Part shown: positions 24,556 through 32,681 of the stretch, one piece after another
How positions within the stretch are numbered: position 1 is the first letter of the stretch
How the letters are laid out: every line of letters begins with the position of its first letter
Assembly: GCA_015491935.1 (NCBI GenBank)
Contig: WGGB01000173.1
Span: forward strand, 1 to 52,651
Direction: 5' to 3'
Source of the DNA: Alteromonadaceae bacterium
GTDB taxonomy: Bacteria; Pseudomonadota; Gammaproteobacteria; Enterobacterales; Alteromonadaceae
DNA: 52,651 bases
Made by a program: the position numbers and the translations under genes
The notes under the pieces: generated by a model
Told to the model about the DNA's origin: nothing
The model's database searches: none
What the model saw: the letters and a program-made list of their open reading frames with translations, nothing else

Positions 24556-26637
24556 ATGGAAAAAGTAAGCATATTACCTATTGATTTAGGCAAAACCTCT
24601 GATTTTAAAGGTGTTAGCTTTACATCAACCTATAATAACAAAGATAACAGTCGTAATTTTTCGCAAGAATTAAATAAGCAAATATTTAGCGGCAATAGCG
24701 GCAATAACAAAAACATTAGTGGCAACCGTGGGCGTTCAGCTGCGATTAATGAGCAACGAAAAGCAGCTCGCCAAGATGATCGTAGTGCGCAAAGCAACGC
24801 GGCAAAAAATAGAAATGCAGATAACCGAATTGCTGAGCAACGCCTGAGAGAAAAACGTACCGCTGAAAATCAAGCTAGAAATGATCAGGCTTTAGAAAAT
24901 AGAAGCACCAATAACCAAGCTAAAAAAGAGCGTGTTGCTAAAAACCAACCGTCAGCACAAAAAACGGCTGTCACTAAGCTATCAAACAATGATACTAAGG
25001 TGGCTATTGATAAAAAGAATATTGATAAACAGAATGTTGAAAAGCAAACACAACCACAAGACGACGATCAAACTACTGATGTCGTAAAAAAAGATACTAT
25101 TGCCCCCATTGATAACCCCTTAAAAGATATTAGTGCTCAAGAGGATGAGTTAACTGAATCTGAGCAATTAATTGCCTTATTACAAAATGCAGAAAAAACA
25201 TTAGTGACAACCTCTGCAAAACCCACTGATGAGACTAACAGCGAAACGCTAACTGATGATGAAGTGACAGATAATAGTGAGTTAATCAAGCAAAATAAAA
25301 ATAGTGGTGACTTAGCTATAGTATTACAACAAACCACTAATAAAGAGGCAACAGTCTCGGGCGATCAGGTAAAAAATAGCGATGATGTCAATGTAGATTT
25401 ATTACAGCAGCTCAAATCATCAAAAAACACGGCGACTCAACTCGATAATTTAACCGCTAAAGCAGTACAAAAACCTATAGAAAGTAATGATTTACTTAAT
25501 GAACAACCGCAATTAATTGATGAAAACACATCATTGTTAACTGATGATGAAACTAAGGATGCTGACATAGCTAAATTTTTACAAGGTATGCCGCTCAAAG
25601 ATAAGTCACTGAGCCCAGAAGATGTCGCCAATTTACTTAAAAAATATCTTGATAGCAAAAGTGATCGTGAAGGTAAGGGAATAGATGATAAGTTAACCAA
25701 TGCTTTAACTAAAGCGTTAGATTTTGATGCCCTTAAAGATAAGGCATTAAATGATGATGCCCTTCAGATAGCTAAAAACTTATTAAAAACCTTATCAACG
25801 ACAGATGATAATAAATTGGTTAATAAAGCACAAACTATACCCACAGGGTTAGTCGGGCAAGTTAATTTGGCTCAATCAAATAATAAAACCTCAATAGAAC
25901 TTAATGGTTCTGTCAGTTTCAATGATGAAGCAACGGATGGTGCTGGAGAACAAGACTTATCCGCAGAACTATCAGTTATGCTAGATTCGGTGAAAACAAG
26001 TGATACAAAAAAGGTCAATGCCAGCTTGCTTGACGGTGCATTGCAAGAAAATTTAGCGACTACAAAAGTAAATACTTTACTGGGCGAAAGCGTCTCAGGT
26101 ACTGCTTATAGCAAAGAAGAATTACAAAATATTCAAGCACTTCATGCGAGCACTAATAAAATACTTGATATAAATGCACAAACTCAAAAAGCAGGGGTAA
26201 CGAGCCAAATGGAAACCATTGCTCTTTATCGCAAAGATTTTACTAGCGCATTACAAGATAAAGTGATGGTGATGGTACAGCAAAAAATTAGGCAAGTAGA
26301 TATTCGCTTAGACCCTCCAGAGCTAGGTTCTATGCAGGTTAGATTAAACTTACAAAACGAACAAGCAAGCGTACATTTTATTGTGCAACATCAACAAGCC
26401 AAAGAAGTTTTAGATCAAAATATGCCTAAGCTCAGAGATATGTTAGCAGAGCAAGGCGTTAATGTTGGTGATACTAATGTGGGTCATCATAATGCTCAAG
26501 CTGAGAATGAAAATGGACAAGGACAATTTACTCAGCAAGGTAGCCATTTTATCAATGAAGAAATAGATGAACCAGTGCAGGTTTTAACGGCTAATTATGC
26601 TAAAAATACCGCTTCTGGTGTTGATTACTACGCCTAA
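24556..26637 (+). CDS. fliK: Flagellar hook-length control protein FliK
   Basis: FliK measures hook length and switches export specificity. This 693-residue version is longer than the E. coli protein (375). The N-terminal 500 residues are polar, low-complexity and rich in Asn, Asp, Lys and Gln (including the N-A-R-repeat stretch near 70-130), as is usual for the ruler part. The C-terminal switching domain is well conserved: LQDKVMVMVQQKIRQVDIRLDPPELGSMQVRL and HFIVQHQQAKEVLDQNMPKLRDMLAEQGV. The frame is open from a TTG at 24523, but the ATG at 24556 has AAGAGA at good spacing. Confidence 0.9.
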   Translation: MEKVSILPIDLGKTSDFKGVSFTSTYNNKDNSRNFSQELNKQIFSGNSGNNKNISGNRGRSAAINEQRKAARQDDRSAQSNAAKNRNADNRIAEQRLREKRTAENQARNDQALENRSTNNQAKKERVAKNQPSAQKTAVTKLSNNDTKVAIDKKNIDKQNVEKQTQPQDDDQTTDVVKKDTIAPIDNPLKDISAQEDELTESEQLIALLQNAEKTLVTTSAKPTDETNSETLTDDEVTDNSELIKQNKNSGDLAIVLQQTTNKEATVSGDQVKNSDDVNVDLLQQLKSSKNTATQLDNLTAKAVQKPIESNDLLNEQPQLIDENTSLLTDDETKDADIAKFLQGMPLKDKSLSPEDVANLLKKYLDSKSDREGKGIDDKLTNALTKALDFDALKDKALNDDALQIAKNLLKTLSTTDDNKLVNKAQTIPTGLVGQVNLAQSNNKTSIELNGSVSFNDEATDGAGEQDLSAELSVMLDSVKTSDTKKVNASLLDGALQENLATTKVNTLLGESVSGTAYSKEELQNIQALHASTNKILDINAQTQKAGVTSQMETIALYRKDFTSALQDKVMVMVQQKIRQVDIRLDPPELGSMQVRLNLQNEQASVHFIVQHQQAKEVLDQNMPKLRDMLAEQGVNVGDTNVGHHNAQAENENGQGQFTQQGSHFINEEIDEPVQVLTANYAKNTASGVDYYA

Positions 26638-26815
26638 AAATTTATCTACAAAATATTCATAAAAGCTAGGTTCGAGATATAAGCGCATAAAATATATACA
26701 TAGCTGTCTAAAATATAGACGTAACTTTGCAAAAGTGAGTAAAGATGTTGGCTAAATTGCTTTTCGAGGATATAGTTTAACTAGAGATTAAATATATAAA
26801 TTTTAAGGTTTTGGT

Positions 26816-27361
26816 ATGGCTGATGATAAAGCAAAAGATAAAGAGCTAGAGTTAGAAGAACCGAAAAAAAGCAAAAAAATGCTTATTATAATTGTCGCGG
26901 TTGTTGTTTTAGTCGCTGGTGGAGCAGCTGCTTTTTTCTTTATGGGAGGAAGTGACGCACCAACACCAACCGAATCGAGTACCACTGAAGAAGGTGGTAG
27001 TGCTAGCGCTGAAACAGAACAAGGTGCCAGTGTTGATGTGGGAAGTGCATTATATGTACCTATGCCAAGGCCATTTCGTTTTAATATTCCTGGCTCTGTA
27101 CGTGATCGTTTTGTTGAAATACGGGTGCAATTACTCGTCCGTAACAGCGATCAAGAAGAAGCCGCTAAAAAGAATATCCCTTTAATTGAAAGTACACTAT
27201 TGAGTGTGTTTTCACAGGCTAATGCCGATGATTTAGCAACAAGTGTGGGTAAAGCCTCGTTAAAACAAAAAGCGCTTGCTGCTGTGCAACAAGAAATGAA
27301 AGATGTTGCCGGTGAAAAGGTTGTAGAACAAGTGTTATTTACTGGTTTTGTTATGCAGTAG
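26816..27361 (+). CDS. fliL: Flagellar basal body-associated protein FliL
   Basis: FliL surrounds the stator units and increases torque. The 181 residues have a charged cytoplasmic N-terminus (MADDKAKDKELELEEPKKSKK), one transmembrane helix (about 23-43), a Thr/Ser/Glu-rich linker, and a periplasmic stomatin-like domain (FRFNIPGSVRDRFVEIRVQLLVR ... VEQVLFTGFVMQ). The 178-base gap after fliK holds no clear promoter. AAGG lies eight bases before the ATG. Confidence 0.93.
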   Translation: MADDKAKDKELELEEPKKSKKMLIIIVAVVVLVAGGAAAFFFMGGSDAPTPTESSTTEEGGSASAETEQGASVDVGSALYVPMPRPFRFNIPGSVRDRFVEIRVQLLVRNSDQEEAAKKNIPLIESTLLSVFSQANADDLATSVGKASLKQKALAAVQQEMKDVAGEKVVEQVLFTGFVMQ

Positions 27362-27411
27362 GATTCATTGTTGTTATTATATAATTCATTAATAAATAAA
27401 GAGAATGTCCA

Positions 27412-28479
27412 GTGAGTGATTTATTATCACAAGACGAAATTGATGCGCTACTTCATGGTGTCGATGATGTTGAAGAAGAAGAAGTTGAAGAAGAAGTTGC
27501 TAATGCTGAAGGTACTAGTGATTATGACTTTTCGTCTCAAGATCGTATTGTTCGTGGTCGTATGCCAACGCTGGAAATGGTTAATGAACGTTTTGCCCGC
27601 CATTTGCGCATTAGTTTATTTAATATGATGCGCCGTACTGCTGAAGTATCAATTAACGGCATTCAAATGATAAAGTTTGGTGAATATGTGCATACTTTAT
27701 TTGTGCCAACCAGTTTAAATATGGTGCGCTTTCGTCCATTAAAAGGTACGGCTTTAATCACCATGGAAGCGCGTTTAGTCTTTATTTTAGTTGATAACTT
27801 TTTTGGTGGTGATGGTCGTTATCATGCCAAAATTGAAGGTCGTGAATTTACCCCGACTGAACGCCGAATTATTCAAATGTTACTTAAAATAGTCTTTGAA
27901 GATTATAAAGAAGCATGGTCGCCCGTTATGGATGTATCGTTTGAATATTTAGATTCAGAAGTTAACCCATCAATGGCTAATATCGTTAGCCCAACAGAAG
28001 TTGTAGTGATCAGTTCTTTTCATATTGAACTTGATGGTGGTGGTGGCGATTTTCATATCGCGTTACCTTATTCAATGCTTGAGCCTATTCGAGAACTGTT
28101 AGATGCGGGTGTGCAAAGTGATAAAGAAGATACCGATATGCGGTGGTCAAAAGCCCTGCGCGATGAAATTATGGACGTACCTGTAGAATTATCAACTAAA
28201 TTTTTAGAGGTTGATTTACCCTTGCAACAAATTATGGATTTAAAAGCTGGTGATATTATTCCTATTGAAATGCCTGAAACATTAACCGTATTAGTTGAAG
28301 ATTTACCAACCTTTAGGGCTAAATTAGGTCGTAGTCGTGATAATGTCGCTCTGAAAATAGCCTCTAAAATTAGACGACCAGAATCGGTTAAAAATGAATT
28401 AACCATCTTAACCAAAGGTGGTAAACGTTTAGACAATGACGCTGAATTGCAATTACTTGAAGATGATTTTGATTATTAA
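27412..28479 (+). CDS. fliM: Flagellar motor switch protein FliM
   Basis: FliM receives phosphorylated CheY and passes the signal to FliG. The 355 residues open with the CheY-binding peptide MSDLLSQDEIDALLHG, then an unusually acidic stretch (DDVEEEEVEEEV), the middle CheC-like domain (MPTLEMVNERFARHLRISLFNMMRR ... FFGGDGRYHAKIEGREFTPTERR) and a C-terminal SpoA domain that pairs with FliN. The start is GTG. The N-terminal peptide closely resembles three internal repeats of CheA in this window. Confidence 0.96.
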   Translation: MSDLLSQDEIDALLHGVDDVEEEEVEEEVANAEGTSDYDFSSQDRIVRGRMPTLEMVNERFARHLRISLFNMMRRTAEVSINGIQMIKFGEYVHTLFVPTSLNMVRFRPLKGTALITMEARLVFILVDNFFGGDGRYHAKIEGREFTPTERRIIQMLLKIVFEDYKEAWSPVMDVSFEYLDSEVNPSMANIVSPTEVVVISSFHIELDGGGGDFHIALPYSMLEPIRELLDAGVQSDKEDTDMRWSKALRDEIMDVPVELSTKFLEVDLPLQQIMDLKAGDIIPIEMPETLTVLVEDLPTFRAKLGRSRDNVALKIASKIRRPESVKNELTILTKGGKRLDNDAELQLLEDDFDY

Positions 28480-28522
28480 AATAAGTTTATATAAATTAAG
28501 TTACCACATTGAGGCATAACTA

Positions 28523-28921
28523 ATGACTGATGAAAATGAAAAAGATGACGGCCTAGATATGTGGGCTGAAGCCATGGATGAACAAGCTGATGCCAAGGAA
28601 GCAGCTGAAGCGGTAGAGTTAGAAGAATTACATGAAGATGCGCCAATATCTAGCGAAGAAAAGCGCAAACTTGATACTATTTTAGATATTCCTGTTACTA
28701 TTTCAATGGAAGTCGGGCGCAGTAATATTAGCATTCGTAATTTATTACAGTTAAATCAAGGCTCAGTAGTTGAACTTGATCGCGTTGCAGGTGAAGCACT
28801 TGACGTCTTAGTCAATGGGACTTTAATTGCGCATGGTGAAGTTGTCGTAGTGAATGATAAATTTGGTATTCGATTAACGGATGTTATTAGTCAAATTGAG
28901 CGTATTAAAAAACTCAAATAA
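28523..28921 (+). CDS. fliN: Flagellar motor switch protein FliN
   Basis: FliN forms the bottom of the C ring and docks FliH-FliI. The 132 residues consist of an acidic helical N-terminus (about 1-50, EQADAKEAAEAVELEELHED) and the SpoA domain (ILDIPVTISMEVGRSNISIRNLLQLNQGSVVELDR ... GEVVVVNDKFGIRLTDVIS). GAGG lies nine bases before the ATG. Position between fliM and fliO is standard. Confidence 0.95.
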   Translation: MTDENEKDDGLDMWAEAMDEQADAKEAAEAVELEELHEDAPISSEEKRKLDTILDIPVTISMEVGRSNISIRNLLQLNQGSVVELDRVAGEALDVLVNGTLIAHGEVVVVNDKFGIRLTDVISQIERIKKLK

Positions 28922-28934
28922 GGTTAATAAAATT

Positions 28935-29390
28935 ATGCGTGTTTTCTGGGCCGTATTTCTATACTTTAATGTGATTAGTACTTGGGCAAAAGAGTCGGTT
29001 AATAGTACGACAGCCGCGGTGACAGATAAAACGTCTTTAGTGGGAAGTCATGTATCAACCAATATGAATGCTGTGAGTATGCTGCTTTCTTTACTTATGG
29101 TACTTTTTGTTATTGTGGTGAGTGCCTTTTTATTAAAGCGTTTTAATTTAGTACAAACAGGTAACGCTGACTTAAAAGTGGTCAGTAGCTTAGCGCTAGG
29201 CAGCAAAGAGAAAATTATTGTCGTACAAGTGGGAAAAAAGCAACTTTTACTTGGTGTTACAGCACAACAAATTACTTTATTAGAATCATTAGAAGAACCG
29301 ATTAAAGCATCTAAAACGACATTGTCAGCGTCTTCTTCAAGGTTAGAACGCTCGGTATTTTCGTTATTAAAAAAACATGAAAAAGTATGA
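28935..29390 (+). CDS. fliO: Flagellar protein FliO
   Basis: FliO helps assemble the FliP-FliR export gate. The 151 residues begin with a signal-like hydrophobic segment (MRVFWAVFLYFNVISTWA), followed by a second membrane helix at about 50-70 (VSMLLSLLMVLFVIVVSAFLL). A cytoplasmic domain typical of the family ends it (LKVVSSLALGSKEKIIVVQVGKKQLLLGVT). The frame is open into the end of fliN, but the ATG at 28935 gives the family start. It ends nine bases before fliP. Confidence 0.9.
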   Translation: MRVFWAVFLYFNVISTWAKESVNSTTAAVTDKTSLVGSHVSTNMNAVSMLLSLLMVLFVIVVSAFLLKRFNLVQTGNADLKVVSSLALGSKEKIIVVQVGKKQLLLGVTAQQITLLESLEEPIKASKTTLSASSSRLERSVFSLLKKHEKV

Positions 29391-29399
29391 TGAAAACTT

Positions 29400-30206
29400 A
29401 TGACTGAACACGCCATTACTAAAAAAACAGAGGCAAAACGACACTATTTAAAGCTTGCATTATTGCTGTTTGCTGGCCTACTTATCTGTGCCTTCAGTTT
29501 TACTAGTTTTGCCGCTCAAGATTTAGGAATGTCGGTATTAAAATTAACGACGAACCCAGACGGCACACAAGAATATTCAGTTACTCTACAAATCCTTATT
29601 TTTATGACGGCGTTAGGCTTTATTCCTGCCGCAATTATAATGATGACCTCCTTCACACGCATTGTGGTTATTTTAGCTATTTTACGACAAGCTTTTGGTT
29701 TACAACAAACTCCTTCAAATCAAGTTATTATAGGCTTAACCTTATTTATGACCTTGTTTGTCATGACACCTGTATATAACGAAATTCATGAGCGTGCAAT
29801 TCAACCGTATATGGATGAACAGTTAACGTCAGTACAAGCGCTTAACGAGGCTAAAATACCGTTACGTGCTTTTATGTTGCATTACACTAGACCTAAAGAT
29901 TTAACGACTTTAGCGACAATGGCAGGCATTAACTCTGTAAATAAACCGACTGACTTGCCAATGACGGTGATCATTCCTTCGTTTATTATTAGTGAATTAA
30001 AAACAGCTTTTCAAATTGGTTTTATGTTATTTATTCCTTTTTTGATCATTGATTTAGTGGTTGCCAGTATATTAATGGCGATGGGTATGATGATGTTATC
30101 ACCGATGATAGTGTCATTACCCTTTAAATTAATGCTATTTGTCTTGGTTGATGGCTGGAATTTAGTCATAGGTACAATTGCTACCAGCTATGGTATGGGA
30201 GGCTGA
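29400..30206 (+). CDS. fliP: Flagellar export gate protein FliP
   Basis: FliP is the main component of the export pore. The 268 residues carry a cleavable signal sequence (hydrophobic 19-38, ending SFAA), as FliP usually does, then four transmembrane helices. Strongly conserved segments include LGFIPAAIIMMTSFTRIVVILAILRQAFGLQQTPSNQV and the end MMMLSPMIVSLPFKLMLFVLVDGWNLV. The ATG overlaps nothing; fliQ begins one base after its stop. Confidence 0.95.
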   Translation: MTEHAITKKTEAKRHYLKLALLLFAGLLICAFSFTSFAAQDLGMSVLKLTTNPDGTQEYSVTLQILIFMTALGFIPAAIIMMTSFTRIVVILAILRQAFGLQQTPSNQVIIGLTLFMTLFVMTPVYNEIHERAIQPYMDEQLTSVQALNEAKIPLRAFMLHYTRPKDLTTLATMAGINSVNKPTDLPMTVIIPSFIISELKTAFQIGFMLFIPFLIIDLVVASILMAMGMMMLSPMIVSLPFKLMLFVLVDGWNLVIGTIATSYGMGG

Positions 30207-30207
30207 T

Positions 30208-30477
30208 ATGAGTCCTGAGGTTTTCGTTGATATTTTACGTGATGCACTATTTTTGGTGATCATGTTGGTAAGTGCCGTTATTGTACCGAGTTTATTAGTT
30301 GGTTTAATGGTTGCGGTTTTCCAAGCGGCAACATCAATTAATGAACAAACGTTAAGCTTTTTACCTCGCTTAATTGTCACTTTATTATCATTAATTTATG
30401 GTGGTCATTGGTTGGTACAACAACTGACTGATTATACTATCCGTTTAATTGACAGTATTCCAAGCGTTATAGGTTAA
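30208..30477 (+). CDS. fliQ: Flagellar export gate protein FliQ
   Basis: FliQ wraps the outside of the FliP-FliR export pore. The 89 residues start MSPEVFVDILRDAL and have two hydrophobic helices (about 12-37 and 50-72) separated by the conserved FQAATSINEQTLSFLPR loop. The frame is open ten codons upstream inside fliP, but the ATG at 30208 has GGGAGG immediately before it and matches the family length. Confidence 0.95.
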   Translation: MSPEVFVDILRDALFLVIMLVSAVIVPSLLVGLMVAVFQAATSINEQTLSFLPRLIVTLLSLIYGGHWLVQQLTDYTIRLIDSIPSVIG

Positions 30478-30523
30478 TTGTGGTGCTGTTTAAGCGTATT
30501 GCTACTATTGAAATGGGTTAAGT

Positions 30524-31297
30524 ATGGAATTCACCGACTTAATTATTAATCAATATATTGCTGATTTTATTTTACCTTTTACGCGTATATCCGCTTTAAT
30601 TATGAGTATGGTGGGATTGGGTTCAAAAACTATTCCTACAAAAATAAAATTAGCTTTTGCTGTTATTATAACCATTGCTGTTATGCCTGCTATTCCAAAG
30701 AGTCATGTCGATAGTTTAGTATCATTATCAACGGCATTATTAATTGGCGAACAAATTATTATTGGTATTATGCTTGGCTTTGTGACGCTATTAGTGGTGA
30801 ATACCTTTACCTTGGCCGGACAAATTATCGCGACGCAAACTGGTTTAGGGTTTGCCTCTTTGGTTGATCCTTCCAGTGGTATGAATGTACCAGCAGTAGG
30901 ACAATTTTTCTTAATATTAGCAACACTATTATTTTGGGCGTTAGATGGCCCTTTAGCTTTTTTACAATTTATTGTTGCCAGTTTTGACACTTTACCTATC
31001 AAAGATAATATGCTTGATAGTACCAGTTATCGTGAATTAGTTAACTGGGGACAATGGATGTTTACTGCTGCATTATCATTAGCATTGGCACCTCTAACGG
31101 CAATGTTATTAATTAATTTTTCTTTTGGTATTATGACCAGAGCAGCGCCACAGTTAAATATTTTCGCTATCGGTTTTCCTATAACCATGACAGCGGGCTT
31201 AATAATTATGTGGTTAACGATGGGAGATTTTTTATATCATTTTGAAATTCAGTGGCAGCGCGCTATTGAATTAAGTTGCCGGCTAATTCACTGCTAA
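30524..31297 (+). CDS. fliR: Flagellar export gate protein FliR
   Basis: FliR completes the FliP-FliQ-FliR gate. The 257 residues form about six membrane helices. Family landmarks are FILPFTRISALIMSMVGLGSKTIPTKIKLAFA near the start, the AGQIIATQTGLGFASLVDPSSGMNVPAVGQF loop, and LINFSFGIMTRAAPQLNIFAIGFPI. Order and spacing with fliQ and flhB are canonical. Confidence 0.95.
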   Translation: MEFTDLIINQYIADFILPFTRISALIMSMVGLGSKTIPTKIKLAFAVIITIAVMPAIPKSHVDSLVSLSTALLIGEQIIIGIMLGFVTLLVVNTFTLAGQIIATQTGLGFASLVDPSSGMNVPAVGQFFLILATLLFWALDGPLAFLQFIVASFDTLPIKDNMLDSTSYRELVNWGQWMFTAALSLALAPLTAMLLINFSFGIMTRAAPQLNIFAIGFPITMTAGLIIMWLTMGDFLYHFEIQWQRAIELSCRLIHC

Positions 31298-31329
31298 TTA
31301 TTTAGCCTCAATGTTGGGAGCATTATTAC

Positions 31330-32460
31330 ATGGCTGATTCTGATAGTGGTGAACGTAGCGAAGAACCCACTGGAAAAAAAATTTCTGATGCGCGTAAAAA
31401 AGGTCAAATAGCACGTTCGAAAGAGCTTGGTACTATGTTTGTGTTAGTGGGTAGTGCCAGTGCTTTGTTGCTTATGGGCAATGCTTTAGTTAATGGCATG
31501 GTACAAATGATGTTACGCTTGTTTAGCCTTACTCAAAAAGAAGCGTTTGATGTTCACGCTTCTTTTCAAGTTATTATGCAAGCTGCTAGTGCCGTGTTGC
31601 AGCCATTAATGTGGATTTTTGTCATCATTGCGCTTGCCGCTTTTGTTGGTAATATTTTACTGGGTGGAATGAGCTTTTCTTGGGAAGCTATAGGTGTTAA
31701 ACCTAGTAAAATGTCACCCTTTGCAGGCTTTAAACGGATGTTTGGCGCACAAGCAGCGATTGAATTTTTAAAATCATTATTAAAGTTTTTTGTTGTAGTC
31801 ATTGTCGCTTATCTGTTATTAAAAAATCTTTTTCCTGATATTTTAGGCTTAAGCTTAGAAGCCACTCCGAATAATTTTGCTCATGCCGTTAATTTACTCT
31901 TATGGATGTTTATGACACTAACCTTATCGTTAGTGATTATTGCGCTTGTTGATGTACCTTATCAGTTATGGAAACACAACAATGAATTAAAAATGACCAA
32001 GCAAGAAATCAAAGACGAGTCAAAAAACAGTGAGGGTAATCCAGAAATAAAAGGGCGTTTACGGCGTTTGCAAATGGAAGTATCACAACGACAAATGATG
32101 GCAAATGTACCCGACTCTGATGTAGTTATTACTAACCCAACACATTATTCGGTTGCGATAAAATATGATTTTAATGCTGGCGGTGCTCCTGTAGTTTTGG
32201 CTAAAGGCGTTGATGAAATGGCAATGCATATACGTAAAATAGCTAAAGAGCATCAAGTCGAAATGATACCCGCACCAGCATTAGCGCGTTCTTTATATTA
32301 CAGTGCTGAAGTAGATAAAGAAATACCAGAAGAACTTTTTGCCGCGGTAGCCCAAGTATTAGCTTTTATTTTTCAATTAAATGAACATAAAAAAGGGCAT
32401 GCGAAAAGACCAATACCGTTAGCTAAAAACTTACCTATTCCAGATGATTTCAAATATTAA
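31330..32460 (+). CDS. flhB: Flagellar export switch protein FlhB
   Basis: FlhB switches export from hook to filament substrates. The 376 residues open with the family signature SGERSEEPTGKKISDARKKGQIARSKEL, contain four membrane helices up to about residue 215, and a cytoplasmic domain with the autocleavage motif NPTH (Asn269-His272). The C-terminal tail (KKGHAKRPIPLAKNLPIPDDFKY) is typical of marine gammaproteobacteria. GGGAG lies ten bases before the ATG. It is probably the last gene of the fliK transcript. Confidence 0.96.
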   Translation: MADSDSGERSEEPTGKKISDARKKGQIARSKELGTMFVLVGSASALLLMGNALVNGMVQMMLRLFSLTQKEAFDVHASFQVIMQAASAVLQPLMWIFVIIALAAFVGNILLGGMSFSWEAIGVKPSKMSPFAGFKRMFGAQAAIEFLKSLLKFFVVVIVAYLLLKNLFPDILGLSLEATPNNFAHAVNLLLWMFMTLTLSLVIIALVDVPYQLWKHNNELKMTKQEIKDESKNSEGNPEIKGRLRRLQMEVSQRQMMANVPDSDVVITNPTHYSVAIKYDFNAGGAPVVLAKGVDEMAMHIRKIAKEHQVEMIPAPALARSLYYSAEVDKEIPEELFAAVAQVLAFIFQLNEHKKGHAKRPIPLAKNLPIPDDFKY

Positions 32461-32489
32461 AATTATTATAGACTCTAAAATATTTGTGC

Positions 32490-32526
32490 GTAGGTCGATC
32501 TGAGCGTAGCGAAGCTCGACAAATCT
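32490..32526. repeat. GC-rich intergenic inverted repeat between flhB and flhA
   Basis: GTAGGTCGATCTGAGCGTAG and the following GCGAAGCTCGAC contain nested inverted repeats: GTCGA (32494-32498) with TCGAC (32516-32520), and GAGC (32502-32505) with GCTC (32514-32517). The base composition differs from the surrounding AT-rich gap. It starts with the same GTAGGTCG as the repeat after cheW at 46944, suggesting a dispersed family. Confidence 0.45.
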
Positions 32527-32626
32527 AGAGATAAGTACCAATAAACTCAAACAATTACTTTTTGCATAAGTTAGCCGTAGATTATTCGCTTAAATTATCA
32601 GCAATCAAAAAATTGCTTTCATTTCT

Positions 32627-32642
32627 TGGTATATTCCTTGCA
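32627..32642 (+). promoter_or_regulatory. Sigma54 promoter of flhA
   Basis: TGGTATATTCCTTGCA has correct GG-GC spacing and a consensus -12 box. It would start transcription near 32653, about 29 bases before flhA, and may drive flhA-flhF-flhG-fliA and the chemotaxis genes, since no terminator is seen among them. Confidence 0.75.
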
Positions 32643-32681
32643 AATTCATTGATAGTGTCAAAAAACCATCATCAATAATTT

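Noticed and set aside
26745-26765. TTGGCTAAATTGCTT as a sigma54 promoter for fliL
   Set aside because: GG and GC are three bases too close; sigma54 spacing is strict.
27412-27480. FliM N-terminal acidic run as a low-complexity artefact
   Set aside because: The CheY-binding peptide precedes it and the frame continues into the well-conserved FliM core, so it is a genuine part of the protein.
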